The notes under the pieces were generated by a model. It worked only from the letters and a program-made list of their open reading frames with translations, did not search any database and was not told the origin of the DNA. Positions 1 to 6,900 of a stretch of DNA of 64,000 nt are shown here, one piece after another (the stretch's first letter is position 1; each line of letters opens with the position of its first letter). Both the position numbers and the translations under genes were made by a program. The stretch comes from Flavobacterium micromati (GTDB lineage: Bacteria; Bacteroidota; Bacteroidia; Flavobacteriales; Flavobacteriaceae): assembly GCF_900129585.1 (NCBI RefSeq), contig NZ_FQWF01000011.1, positions 62,001 to 126,000 of the forward strand, written 5' to 3'.

Positions 1-134
1 TTTTACATTCCTATTAGATTACCTTTAATTCAAATAATAACATCAATTTGAAAATGAGTAGATCTTTATTTTAAGAAAAGGCGCATAGACATTTTAATAA
101 AAATAAAATTTGAATTGTGAATCTTACTAAAGTA

Positions 135-836
135 TTAAACCTTATTTGATAAACTTTCTTCAAATTCGGTTACATCAGTGCCGTCAATTACATTGTAGTC
201 TCCTATTTTTGTTCGGCGCAAAGCTATTAAGTGCGAGCCAGAATTCATAGCTTTTCCAAAATCAAAAGCTAGTGAGCGGATATAAGTTCCTTTACTACAA
301 ACAACTCTAAAATCGATTTCTGGAAGCGCAATTCTTATAATTTCAAACTCGTGAATCGTAGTTTTCCTAAAAGCGATTTCCACGGTTTCTCCTGCGCGCG
401 CATGTTCATATAAGCGAACACCGTCTTTTTTTATGGCTGAATAAATAGGTGGTTTTTGATCGATCTCGCCAAGAAATTGTTTAACTGTTTCATGAATCAA
501 AGCCTCATTTATATGTGATGTTGGAAATGTTTGGTTAATCTCAGTTTCCAAATCATACGATGGAGTAGTGGCGCCTACGTAAAAAGTTCCCGTATATTCT
601 TTGGCTTGACCTTGAAGTTCAGTAATTCTTTTCGTAAATTTTCCTGTACAAACTAATAATAATCCAGTTGCTAATGGATCTAATGTTCCAGCATGACCAA
701 TTTTAAATTTTTTAGGAAGTCCAAGTTTATTAATTAGCGCATATTTTAATTTATTTACTGCTTGAAAGGAGGTCCAATTCAAGGGTTTGTCAATAAGCAA
801 AATTTGTCCCTCTAGGAAATCTTCGACTGTTTTCAA
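135..836 (-). CDS. truB: tRNA pseudouridine(55) synthase TruB
   Basis: TruB isomerises U55 to pseudouridine in the T-loop of tRNAs in the cytoplasm. The 233-residue protein has the family signature GHAGTLDPLATG, with catalytic Asp at residue 53, and the later KGTYIRSLA motif around residue 183. The N-terminal motif ILLIDKPLNWTSF is also typical. It is slightly shorter than E. coli TruB because it lacks a full C-terminal PUA domain, as is common in Bacteroidota. It is the last gene of a minus-strand run ftsX-DUF3098-uppP-truB, and only 6 bases separate it from uppP, so it is probably co-transcribed. No oddities seen. Confidence 0.96.
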   Translation of the reverse strand: MKTVEDFLEGQILLIDKPLNWTSFQAVNKLKYALINKLGLPKKFKIGHAGTLDPLATGLLLVCTGKFTKRITELQGQAKEYTGTFYVGATTPSYDLETEINQTFPTSHINEALIHETVKQFLGEIDQKPPIYSAIKKDGVRLYEHARAGETVEIAFRKTTIHEFEIIRIALPEIDFRVVCSKGTYIRSLAFDFGKAMNSGSHLIALRRTKIGDYNVIDGTDVTEFEESLSNKV

Positions 837-842
837 AAGTTA

Positions 843-1652
843 TTATTTATAGTATGAAAAATATGTTAGTAAAAACAAGCCAACAATTATGCGGTACCAA
901 CCCCAAGGTTTAAAACCGTATTTTTTAATAATCTCAATGAAGAATTTTATTGCTAATACAGCAACGATAAAAGCAACTACATTTCCAATAAGAAACAATT
1001 GAATGTTTTCGTTTGATTTTAAAATCAGTTCGTAACCTTTCATTTGGGACGACTCATATGTTTTTAGGAAAACAGAATAACAAGTTACTGCCATCATTGT
1101 AGGTACAGCAAGAAAAAAAGAAAATTCAGCTGCGACGTGACGTGTCAATCCTTGTTGCATTCCACCAATTATAGAAGCTGCGGATCTACTTGTTCCCGGC
1201 ATCATTGCTAAACATTGCCAAAAACCAATTACAACTGCTTTCTTGATCGTTATATCTTCTTCTTTAACAATGGTTGGATTTTGAAAACGATTATCAATAA
1301 AAAGTAAAATTATGCCTCCTAATATCAATACAATCGCAATGGGAATAGGATCTCCCAAAACGGCTTCAATTTTATCATCAAATAACTTTCCTAAAACTAA
1401 AGCTGGGATTACAGCACATATAAGTTTAACGTAAAAATTGAATTTGGAGAAATCAAAAAACTTTTTCCAGTACAAAGCTACAACGGCCAAAATAGCTCCA
1501 AACTGAATAGAAACCTGAAAAAGTTTTACAAAATCATCTTCTTGTATCCCAAAGTATGAACTTACAAATACCATGTGCGCCGTTGATGAAACAGGAAGAT
1601 ATTCAGTTATTCCTTCGATAAGCGCAATTAAAAAAGCCTGCAATGTATTCAT
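843..1652 (-). CDS. uppP: undecaprenyl-diphosphatase UppP (BacA)
   Basis: This integral membrane enzyme dephosphorylates undecaprenyl diphosphate to recycle the lipid carrier of peptidoglycan synthesis, and it confers intrinsic bacitracin tolerance. Its 269 residues carry both family signatures: EGITEYLPVSSTAH near residues 13-26 (Glu17 and His26 expected in the active site) and PGTSRSAAS near 152-160. About eight hydrophobic segments are visible. The start follows the stop of the DUF3098 gene directly with no spacer, which indicates tight co-transcription. The gene order with DUF3098 and ftsX is the usual Flavobacteriia arrangement. Confidence 0.96.
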   Translation of the reverse strand: MNTLQAFLIALIEGITEYLPVSSTAHMVFVSSYFGIQEDDFVKLFQVSIQFGAILAVVALYWKKFFDFSKFNFYVKLICAVIPALVLGKLFDDKIEAVLGDPIPIAIVLILGGIILLFIDNRFQNPTIVKEEDITIKKAVVIGFWQCLAMMPGTSRSAASIIGGMQQGLTRHVAAEFSFFLAVPTMMAVTCYSVFLKTYESSQMKGYELILKSNENIQLFLIGNVVAFIVAVLAIKFFIEIIKKYGFKPWGWYRIIVGLFLLTYFSYYK

Positions 1653-1895
1653 TTATGCTTTTTTTGGGTTTTTAAGAATGGCATAAATCGTAATTCCAAA
1701 ACCGATTAAAACCGTGGTTGGAGCCAGTCTAATTCTTCTAAAATTAAAGATTTCCTCTTTAAACACATTTGGATCTTCGCTTCCACCGCCTGCCATTAGA
1801 ATAAATCCTAAAGTTATCACTGCAATTCCAATCAATAGAATTTTGTAATTTATTTTGTCAAAAAGAAATTCTGCTTTCTGTTCGTTATTTTTCAT
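1653..1895 (-). CDS. DUF3098 small membrane protein
   Basis: An 80-residue protein with two hydrophobic segments, at about residues 18-36 and 57-73, separated by a short loop containing GGGSEDPNVFKEEIFNFRR. The loop pattern and the position between ftsX and uppP match the DUF3098 family of Bacteroidota. Its function is not established. The neighbours suggest a role at the division site or in envelope synthesis, but that is inference. It abuts uppP without a gap. Confidence 0.85.
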   Translation of the reverse strand: MKNNEQKAEFLFDKINYKILLIGIAVITLGFILMAGGGSEDPNVFKEEIFNFRRIRLAPTTVLIGFGITIYAILKNPKKA

Positions 1896-1916
1896 TTATG
1901 CTGAATTATGATGTTT

Positions 1917-1962
1917 TTTTAGGAAATCTTAAATCTAAAAATCGTTAATCTACAATCTAAAA
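1917..1962. repeat. short degenerate AATCTAAAA-type repeat
   Basis: The spacer between ftsX and the DUF3098 gene contains several degenerate copies of a unit like AATCTAAAA: AATCTTAAATCTAAAAATCG, then TAATCTACAATCTAAAATTA. Such low-complexity spacer repeats are common in Flavobacterium. No function is evident. Confidence 0.4.
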
Positions 1963-2838
1963 TTAATATAAATCGTCCGTTCTTAAATTCAAGAAACGCT
2001 GCGTCGCTAAATAAGTGCTTAGCCAAGTGATTAATATTCCAATTACTAAAACTCCTGCAAGTACAATTCCAATCAGCGCTTTGTCTTCTAAAATCCCCAA
2101 GTTTGGAAAACTATTTTCAACATAAATTAATACGCCAATTAACGCAAAAACAGCTAGAATAGCACCCGCCATCCCCAGTTTGACGCTTCGCATTAAAAAT
2201 GGTTTTCTAATAAACGACTTTGTAGCACCAACCATTTGCATTGTTTTTATAATAAAACGGTTTGAGTGTATCGATAAGCGCAATGAACTATTGATTAATA
2301 ATACAGCAATAATGGCCAAGAAACTGCTGATTATCAAAATCCAACTACTCACTTTTTTAATATTATCATTTACTAAATTCACTAATTGCTTGTCATATAC
2401 AATATCGGAGACCATTGTGTTCTTGCGTAATGCGGTTTCAATTTTTGCAATGCTATCTTTTACAACGTAATTAGCTTTTAAGTGTATGTCATAAGAATTT
2501 TGCAATGGATTTTCTCCAAGAAAGGTCATAAAATCCTCGCCTATGATGTCTGTGTGTTGTTTAGCGGCTGCATCTTTGGCTACAAAATCATAAGATTTCA
2601 CGAAATAGCTTGCTTTTAATTCATTTCCAAAACCTTTTAAAATGCTATCATTAGCTTCATTTTTGAAAAAAACCGTCATGGCAATATTCTCTCTAAAATC
2701 GTTAGCTAATTTATTAGAATTTATAATAAAGAGACCAAGAAATCCCAATAGAAATAAGACTAAGAATATGCTCAGCACTACTGAAAAATAGGAAGAAATA
2801 AGGCGACGTTTTTGAAAATTGTCAAAGGAAGAACTCAT
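1963..2838 (-). CDS. ftsX: cell division protein FtsX (permease-like)
   Basis: FtsX is the membrane subunit of the FtsEX complex, which links the divisome to peptidoglycan hydrolase activation. The 291-residue protein has the expected layout: a short cytoplasmic N-terminus, a first membrane segment near residues 15-38, an extracytoplasmic domain of about 120 residues, then three membrane segments near 165-188, 217-238 and 255-276. The SNRFIIKTMQMVGATKSFIRKPFL stretch, between the second and third of these, is typical of FtsX permease domains. ftsE is not adjacent, which is common in Flavobacteriia. It probably heads the operon continuing into DUF3098, uppP and truB. Confidence 0.93.
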   Translation of the reverse strand: MSSSFDNFQKRRLISSYFSVVLSIFLVLFLLGFLGLFIINSNKLANDFRENIAMTVFFKNEANDSILKGFGNELKASYFVKSYDFVAKDAAAKQHTDIIGEDFMTFLGENPLQNSYDIHLKANYVVKDSIAKIETALRKNTMVSDIVYDKQLVNLVNDNIKKVSSWILIISSFLAIIAVLLINSSLRLSIHSNRFIIKTMQMVGATKSFIRKPFLMRSVKLGMAGAILAVFALIGVLIYVENSFPNLGILEDKALIGIVLAGVLVIGILITWLSTYLATQRFLNLRTDDLY

Positions 2839-2928
2839 AGTTTACTTAAATTATGGGGTAAAAATAATAAAGAATTTCTTTATTTGAAGTTAATAACGTC
2901 CAAAGTTTTAACTTTCGTACAATAAACG

Positions 2929-2936
2929 TAATTTTG
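2929..2936 (+). promoter_or_regulatory. putative -7 box of leuS promoter
   Basis: TAATTTTG fits the Bacteroidota -7 consensus TAnnTTTG. A T-rich stretch about 19 bases upstream could serve as the -33 element. Transcription starting just downstream would give leuS a leader of roughly 110 nucleotides containing the hairpin at 2953-2985. Confidence 0.5.
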
Positions 2937-2952
2937 CGACCAGAAATTTTGC

Positions 2953-2985
2953 AACCCATTCGGGGTTCAAATCCCTGAATGGGTT
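2953..2985 (+). repeat. 13-bp hairpin with a tRNA T-loop sequence in the leuS leader
   Basis: The arms AACCCATTCGGGG and CCCTGAATGGGTT pair over 13 positions with a single G-U, closing a seven-base loop TTCAAAT. That loop, with its flanking pairs, is the consensus tRNA T-loop, so the hairpin resembles an acceptor plus T-arm minihelix one pair longer than usual. No CCA end or U-run follows, so it is neither a tRNA gene nor a terminator. It is either an interspersed palindromic repeat or a regulatory mimic in the leuS 5' leader. Confidence 0.6.
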
Positions 2986-3052
2986 AAAAGTAGTAGCTAA
3001 ATGGCTTTAGTGCGCGATAGCCTGACTCCGTTAAAAAACAATAAAAAAGAGA

Positions 3053-6000
3053 ATGAAATACAATCCGAACGAAATTGAAGCCAAATGGCAAAAATATTGG
3101 TTAGAAAATGAAACTTTTAAAGCCGAAAATAACTCACAAAAGCCAAAGTATTATGTACTCGACATGTTCCCTTATCCCTCTGGAGCTGGTTTACACGTAG
3201 GACATCCGCTAGGATACATTGCATCAGATGTTTATTCTCGCTATAAAAGACATCAGGGTTTTAATGTGTTGCATCCTATGGGTTATGACAGTTTTGGATT
3301 GCCTGCTGAACAATATGCTATTCAAACGGGTCAGCGTCCAGAGGATACAACTTCGGTAAACATTGATGGTGGTGTTGATAAGGAGGGAAATAAAATCGCT
3401 GGATATAGAAAACAACTTGACAAAATTGGGTTTTCATTTGATTGGAGTAGGGAAGTACGTACTTCAAATCCGGATTACTATAAACATACTCAGTGGATCT
3501 TCATCCAATTATTCAATTCTTGGTACAATAAAAGCAATGATAAAGCAGAAGACATTTCGGCTTTAACTGCAATTTTTGAAAAAGAAGGAAATGCAAATGT
3601 AAACGCGGTTTGTGACGACAATATTAAAGGTTTTTCCTCAAGCGAATGGAACGCTTTCGCAAAAGTACAGCAAGAAAAAATCCTTTTACAATACCGATTG
3701 ACATATTTAGCGGAAACGGAAGTCAACTGGTGTCCAGGATTGGGAACGGTTTTGGCTAATGACGAAATTATAAACGGTGTTTCTGAACGTGGTGGTTTTA
3801 CTGTTGTTCGAAAGAAAATGACGCAATGGAGTATGCGAATTTCAGCTTACGCCGAGCGATTGTTGCAAGGATTGAACGATATTGATTGGAGTGAAAGTAT
3901 TAAAGAAAGTCAACGGAATTGGATTGGGAAATCAGTTGGAGCGATGGTGGAATTCAAAATCCTCACCCCTACCCTCTCCAAAGGAGAGGGAGCCGATGCT
4001 GGATATATGACTGGTGATCCACAAACCGCAGCAATACTTTTAGACCACGCCAAAGGAATGAGAAAAGAGCCAACAGTGGAAGAAGCAATGCTGTGGGATC
4101 AGATAAGAAATAGAAAATTAAATGATAAATTCCGAAGACAACATTTGGTTGGAAAATATATTGTTGATTTTGTTTGTCTTGAAAAAAAGTTAATTATCGA
4201 AGTTGATGGAGGATACCATAGTACAAAAGAACAAATTGAGCTAGATGAGGCAAGGACTTTTGAATTAGAACAAAAACATCTTTACAAAGTAATTCGATTT
4301 ACAAATGAAGAAGTGAATTCTGAAGTTAATAAAGTCATTTCAAAAATAAAACTAGAGTTAAGCAATATAGTACTGCACCATAAAGCGAATCCAGTTTCGA
4401 CTCCCTCTCCTTTGGAGAGGGTCGGGGTGAGGATTTTCACAACTCGTCCCGATACCATTTTCGGCGTTACATTTATGACTTTAGCGCCAGAACACCCTTT
4501 GGTTCAAGAAATCACAACGGTTGAACAATTAGCGGCAGTCAATGCGTATATAGAAAAAACATCAAAACGTTCCGAGAGAGAACGTATGGCGGATGTAAAA
4601 ACGATTTCAGGTGTTTTTACCGGAGCCTATGCTGAGCATCCATTTACTAAGGAGCCAATTCCAGTTTGGATTGGGGACTATGTTTTAGCAGGTTATGGAA
4701 CAGGAGCCGTAATGGCCGTTCCTTGCGGAGATGAGAGAGATTTCGCTTTTGCGAATTTCTTTAAAGACAATCCCGAAACTTCGGGAGGAATGCCGGATAT
4801 CAAGAACATATTTGCTTTGAATTCCCCTCCCGCGGAGGGGTGCCCGCAGGGCGGGGTGGATTTAGCTTTTACTGAAAAAGGTGGTTTTACATTATGCAAT
4901 TCTGATTTTTTAAACGGATTGGGTTACAAAGAGGGAACTCAAAAAGTAATTGCAGCGTTAGAAGAAATCAACCAAGGAAAAGGAAAAATCAATTACCGTT
5001 TGCGTGATGCAGTTTTTTCTCGTCAAAGATACTGGGGAGAACCGTTTCCAGTGTATTATGTGAATGGTTTACCACAAATGATTGATGCAAAATATTTACC
5101 CATTATTTTGCCGGAAGTAGAAAAATATTTACCTACAGAAGATGGTTTACCGCCTTTAGGAAATGCAGCGGTTTGGGCTTGGGATAGCGTGAATAATAAA
5201 GTAGTTGATACGGCTCTTGTCAGTTCGAGTGCAGTCGAGAACCCAACTATTTTTCCTCTGGAATTAAACACCATGCCAGGCTGGGCGGGAAGTTCGTTTT
5301 ACTGGATGCGTTACATGGATGCCCACAACGAAAACGAATTTGCCAGTCAAGAGGCATTAAAATACTGGGAAAGTGTAGATTTATATATTGGCGGAAGCGA
5401 ACATGCAACGGGTCACTTGTTGTATTCTCGTTTTTGGAACAAATTCCTAAAAGATAAAGGCTTTGCGCCAACCGAAGAACCATTCAAAAAACTGATTAAT
5501 CAGGGAATGATTTTGGGGACTAGTGCGTTTGTTTATCGATTGGAGGTTTTGTTTCATTGGAACAAACCTAATTCATTGGCAGTGTCAGGTACTGAGGGAG
5601 TAGTTTACAAAGAAATTTTTGTATCTAAAAATTTAATAGAGAAGTATAAGAAAGAACACAATGATTCTTTCTTACCCAAAGAACTCAGAGATGATATAGG
5701 AATTAAGGCTTCTTTTTTCAAAAGTAAATATAAAGATTTAAATGTTAGTTATACGTTAGATTTTCATCCAATTCACGCTGATGTTTCAATGGTAAATTCA
5801 TCTGATGAGTTAGATATTGAAGCTTTCAAAAATTGGAGAGAAGATTATAAAGATGCTCAATTTATTCTAGAAAATGGAGATGTTTACGGTTCAGGCTCCC
5901 TCTCCTTTGGAGAGGGTCGGGGAGAGGATAAATACATCGTCGGTCGCGAAGTAGAAAAAATGTCAAAATCGAAATACAATGTAGTGACGCCGGATGATAT

Positions 6001-6652
6001 TTGCAATGAATATGGAGCAGATACGTTGCGTTTGTATGAAATGTTTTTAGGACCATTGGAACAAGCAAAACCATGGAATACTGCCGGAATTTCTGGGGTT
6101 TTTGGTTTCTTAAAAAAATTATGGCGTTTGTATCATAGTGGGCCAGATGATTCTTTTTATGTTTCTGACTCCCTTCCTTCGGAGGGGTCAAGGGAGGCTT
6201 TAAAATCGTTACACAAAACTATTAAAAAAGTAGCGGAAGATATTGAGAATTTCTCTTTCAATACTTCGGTATCGCAGTTTATGATTTGTGTGAATGAATT
6301 ATCGACGCAAAATTGTCATTCCCGAGCTATTCTTGAACCATTAGCAATTGTGATTTCGCCTTATGCACCGCATATCGCGGAGGAATTATGGTCGTTGTTA
6401 GGAAATAAAGGTTCAATCTCAACGGTTGCTTTTCCAGTTTTCGAACCGGCTCATTTAGTAGAAAGTGAAAAAGAATATCCTGTTTCATTTAACGGAAAAA
6501 TGCGCTTTACTATCAAATTGCCATTGGACTTAACCAAGGAACAAATTGAAGAAATAGTAATGAATGACGAAAGAACTATCAATCAATTAGACGGTAAAAC
6601 TCCAAATAAAGTGATTATCGTTCCAGGAAAGATTATCAATTTAGTGGGTTAG
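3053..6652 (+). CDS. leuS: leucyl-tRNA synthetase with in-frame inserts, including a DUF559 endonuclease domain
   Basis: LeuRS charges tRNA-Leu and edits mischarged species. All family landmarks are present: HVGH at residues 48-51, WIGKS at 290-294, the editing motif TTRPDT at 463-468, GYGTGAVMAVP at 547-557 with a following GDERD, and KMSKS at 969-973. The protein is 1199 residues, clearly longer than normal for Flavobacteriia. Four stop-free in-frame insertions explain most of the excess: about residues 304-460 (DUF559 domain with palindromic ends, in the editing domain before TTRPDT), 591-603, 948-959 (just before KMSKS) and 1040-1049. At the first insert, repeat-encoded residues VGVRI lead directly into FTTRPDT, so the repeat may supply part of the editing-domain strand. 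The part before KMSKS also has a native-looking lineage-specific extension. The gene is single and followed by a clear terminator. Whether the protein is cleaved, or the inserts are tolerated as surface loops, cannot be told from sequence. Confidence 0.95.
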   Translation: MKYNPNEIEAKWQKYWLENETFKAENNSQKPKYYVLDMFPYPSGAGLHVGHPLGYIASDVYSRYKRHQGFNVLHPMGYDSFGLPAEQYAIQTGQRPEDTTSVNIDGGVDKEGNKIAGYRKQLDKIGFSFDWSREVRTSNPDYYKHTQWIFIQLFNSWYNKSNDKAEDISALTAIFEKEGNANVNAVCDDNIKGFSSSEWNAFAKVQQEKILLQYRLTYLAETEVNWCPGLGTVLANDEIINGVSERGGFTVVRKKMTQWSMRISAYAERLLQGLNDIDWSESIKESQRNWIGKSVGAMVEFKILTPTLSKGEGADAGYMTGDPQTAAILLDHAKGMRKEPTVEEAMLWDQIRNRKLNDKFRRQHLVGKYIVDFVCLEKKLIIEVDGGYHSTKEQIELDEARTFELEQKHLYKVIRFTNEEVNSEVNKVISKIKLELSNIVLHHKANPVSTPSPLERVGVRIFTTRPDTIFGVTFMTLAPEHPLVQEITTVEQLAAVNAYIEKTSKRSERERMADVKTISGVFTGAYAEHPFTKEPIPVWIGDYVLAGYGTGAVMAVPCGDERDFAFANFFKDNPETSGGMPDIKNIFALNSPPAEGCPQGGVDLAFTEKGGFTLCNSDFLNGLGYKEGTQKVIAALEEINQGKGKINYRLRDAVFSRQRYWGEPFPVYYVNGLPQMIDAKYLPIILPEVEKYLPTEDGLPPLGNAAVWAWDSVNNKVVDTALVSSSAVENPTIFPLELNTMPGWAGSSFYWMRYMDAHNENEFASQEALKYWESVDLYIGGSEHATGHLLYSRFWNKFLKDKGFAPTEEPFKKLINQGMILGTSAFVYRLEVLFHWNKPNSLAVSGTEGVVYKEIFVSKNLIEKYKKEHNDSFLPKELRDDIGIKASFFKSKYKDLNVSYTLDFHPIHADVSMVNSSDELDIEAFKNWREDYKDAQFILENGDVYGSGSLSFGEGRGEDKYIVGREVEKMSKSKYNVVTPDDICNEYGADTLRLYEMFLGPLEQAKPWNTAGISGVFGFLKKLWRLYHSGPDDSFYVSDSLPSEGSREALKSLHKTIKKVAEDIENFSFNTSVSQFMICVNELSTQNCHSRAILEPLAIVISPYAPHIAEELWSLLGNKGSISTVAFPVFEPAHLVESEKEYPVSFNGKMRFTIKLPLDLTKEQIEEIVMNDERTINQLDGKTPNKVIIVPGKIINLVG
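3956..3992 (-). repeat. left terminal inverted repeat of the DUF559 element
   Basis: Reverse complement of the repeat at 4401-4437 with one mismatch in 37. It contains its own palindrome: CCCTCTCC (3972-3979), loop AAA, GGAGAGGG (3983-3990). In the leuS frame it encodes KILTPTLSKGEG. It is far more GC-rich than its surroundings. Confidence 0.92.
4401..4437 (+). repeat. right terminal inverted repeat of the DUF559 element
   Basis: Pairs with 3956-3992. The internal palindrome is CCCTCTCC (4403-4410), loop TTT, GGAGAGGG (4414-4421), followed by TCGGGGTGAGGATTTT. In the leuS frame it encodes TPSPLERVGVRIF and runs straight into the TTRPDT editing motif. Confidence 0.92.
4823..4860 (+). repeat. 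GC-rich double-hairpin insert in leuS
   Basis: Two adjacent palindromes: CCCCTCC (4824-4830), loop CGC, GGAGGGG (4834-4840); then CCCGC (4843-4847), loop AGG, GCGGG (4851-4855), followed by GTGGA. It encodes SPPAEGCPQGGVD (residues 591-603) between native-looking LeuRS sequence. The composition is unlike the AT-rich surroundings. It is related in style to, but distinct from, the DUF559-element ends. Confidence 0.8.
5896..5929 (+). repeat. solo copy of the DUF559-element terminal repeat in leuS
   Basis: Over 34 bases it differs from the right end of the DUF559 element (4401-4434) at one position only (GGGGAGAGG for GGGGTGAGG). It keeps the hairpin CCCTCTCC (5898-5905), TTT, GGAGAGGG (5909-5916). 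It is read in a different frame from the element end, giving GSLSFGEGRGED (residues 948-959), and is still free of stops. It lies ten residues before KMSKS. Confidence 0.9.
6169..6197 (+). repeat. palindromic insert in the leuS anticodon-binding part
   Basis: CTCCCTT (6169-6175) pairs with AAGGGAG (6190-6196), and a smaller nested hairpin around CCTTCGGAGG lies inside. It encodes DSLPSEGSRE, residues 1039-1048, in a linker before LKSLHKTIKKV. It looks like a diverged relative of the other leuS inserts. Confidence 0.7.
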
Positions 6653-6701
6653 ATTAAGTGTAAATGGGTAGTTGTAAATTGAAATTCCAATAATTCTATA
6701 T

Positions 6702-6744
6702 AAAGTCCAAATATCAACAATTGTTGAGATTTGGGCTTTTTTTT
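6702..6744 (+). terminator. rho-independent terminator after leuS
   Basis: A long imperfect stem formed by AAAGTCCAAATATCAACA and TTGTTGAGATTTGGGCTTT is followed by a run of eight T. It ends the leuS transcript about 50 bases after the stop codon. Confidence 0.85.
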
Positions 6745-6900
6745 AATCTTTAGTTTTTAGCTTTAGACCCATGTTTGTGTAGGTTTATTGTTTGTTGAAG
6801 AAATAATTAAAAAAAAATATACTATAATTTGTAACATTTTAATAGTTTACGTATCCAAAGTTCGGATCCGCTTAATTAACAATTTTAAAACTATCAAAAA

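Larger units (their letters stand above)
3956..4437 (+). mobile_element. 482-bp in-frame element encoding a DUF559 (Vsr-like) endonuclease domain
   Basis: The element is bounded by 37-bp inverted repeats (3956-3992 and 4401-4437) that match at 36 of 37 positions. Its interior encodes LeuRS residues of roughly 315-445 that read as a DUF559 domain. Visible features are a pre-core segment EEAMLWDQIRNRKL (343-356), FRRQHLVGKYIVDFVC (360-375) and LIIEVDGGYH (380-389), then conserved helical and RFTNEEV segments. Asp372, Glu383 and Asp385 fit the PD-(D/E)xK pattern, with His389 as in Vsr-type enzymes, so the nuclease core looks intact. The reading frame is continuous with leuS on both sides. Met319 (base 4007) could be an internal start. 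DUF559 genes are common as free-standing ORFs, so finding one nested in an essential gene between palindromic ends is unusual. Mobility is inference. Confidence 0.85.

Noticed and set aside
2953..2985. tRNA gene or tRNA fragment at the leuS leader
   Set aside because: Only an acceptor/T-arm-like hairpin is present; no D-arm, anticodon arm or CCA end.
3956..4437. Intein in LeuRS
   Set aside because: No Cys/Ser at the N-terminal splice junction, no terminal His-Asn and no Hint-domain motifs; the nuclease is DUF559, not LAGLIDADG or an intein-type HNH.
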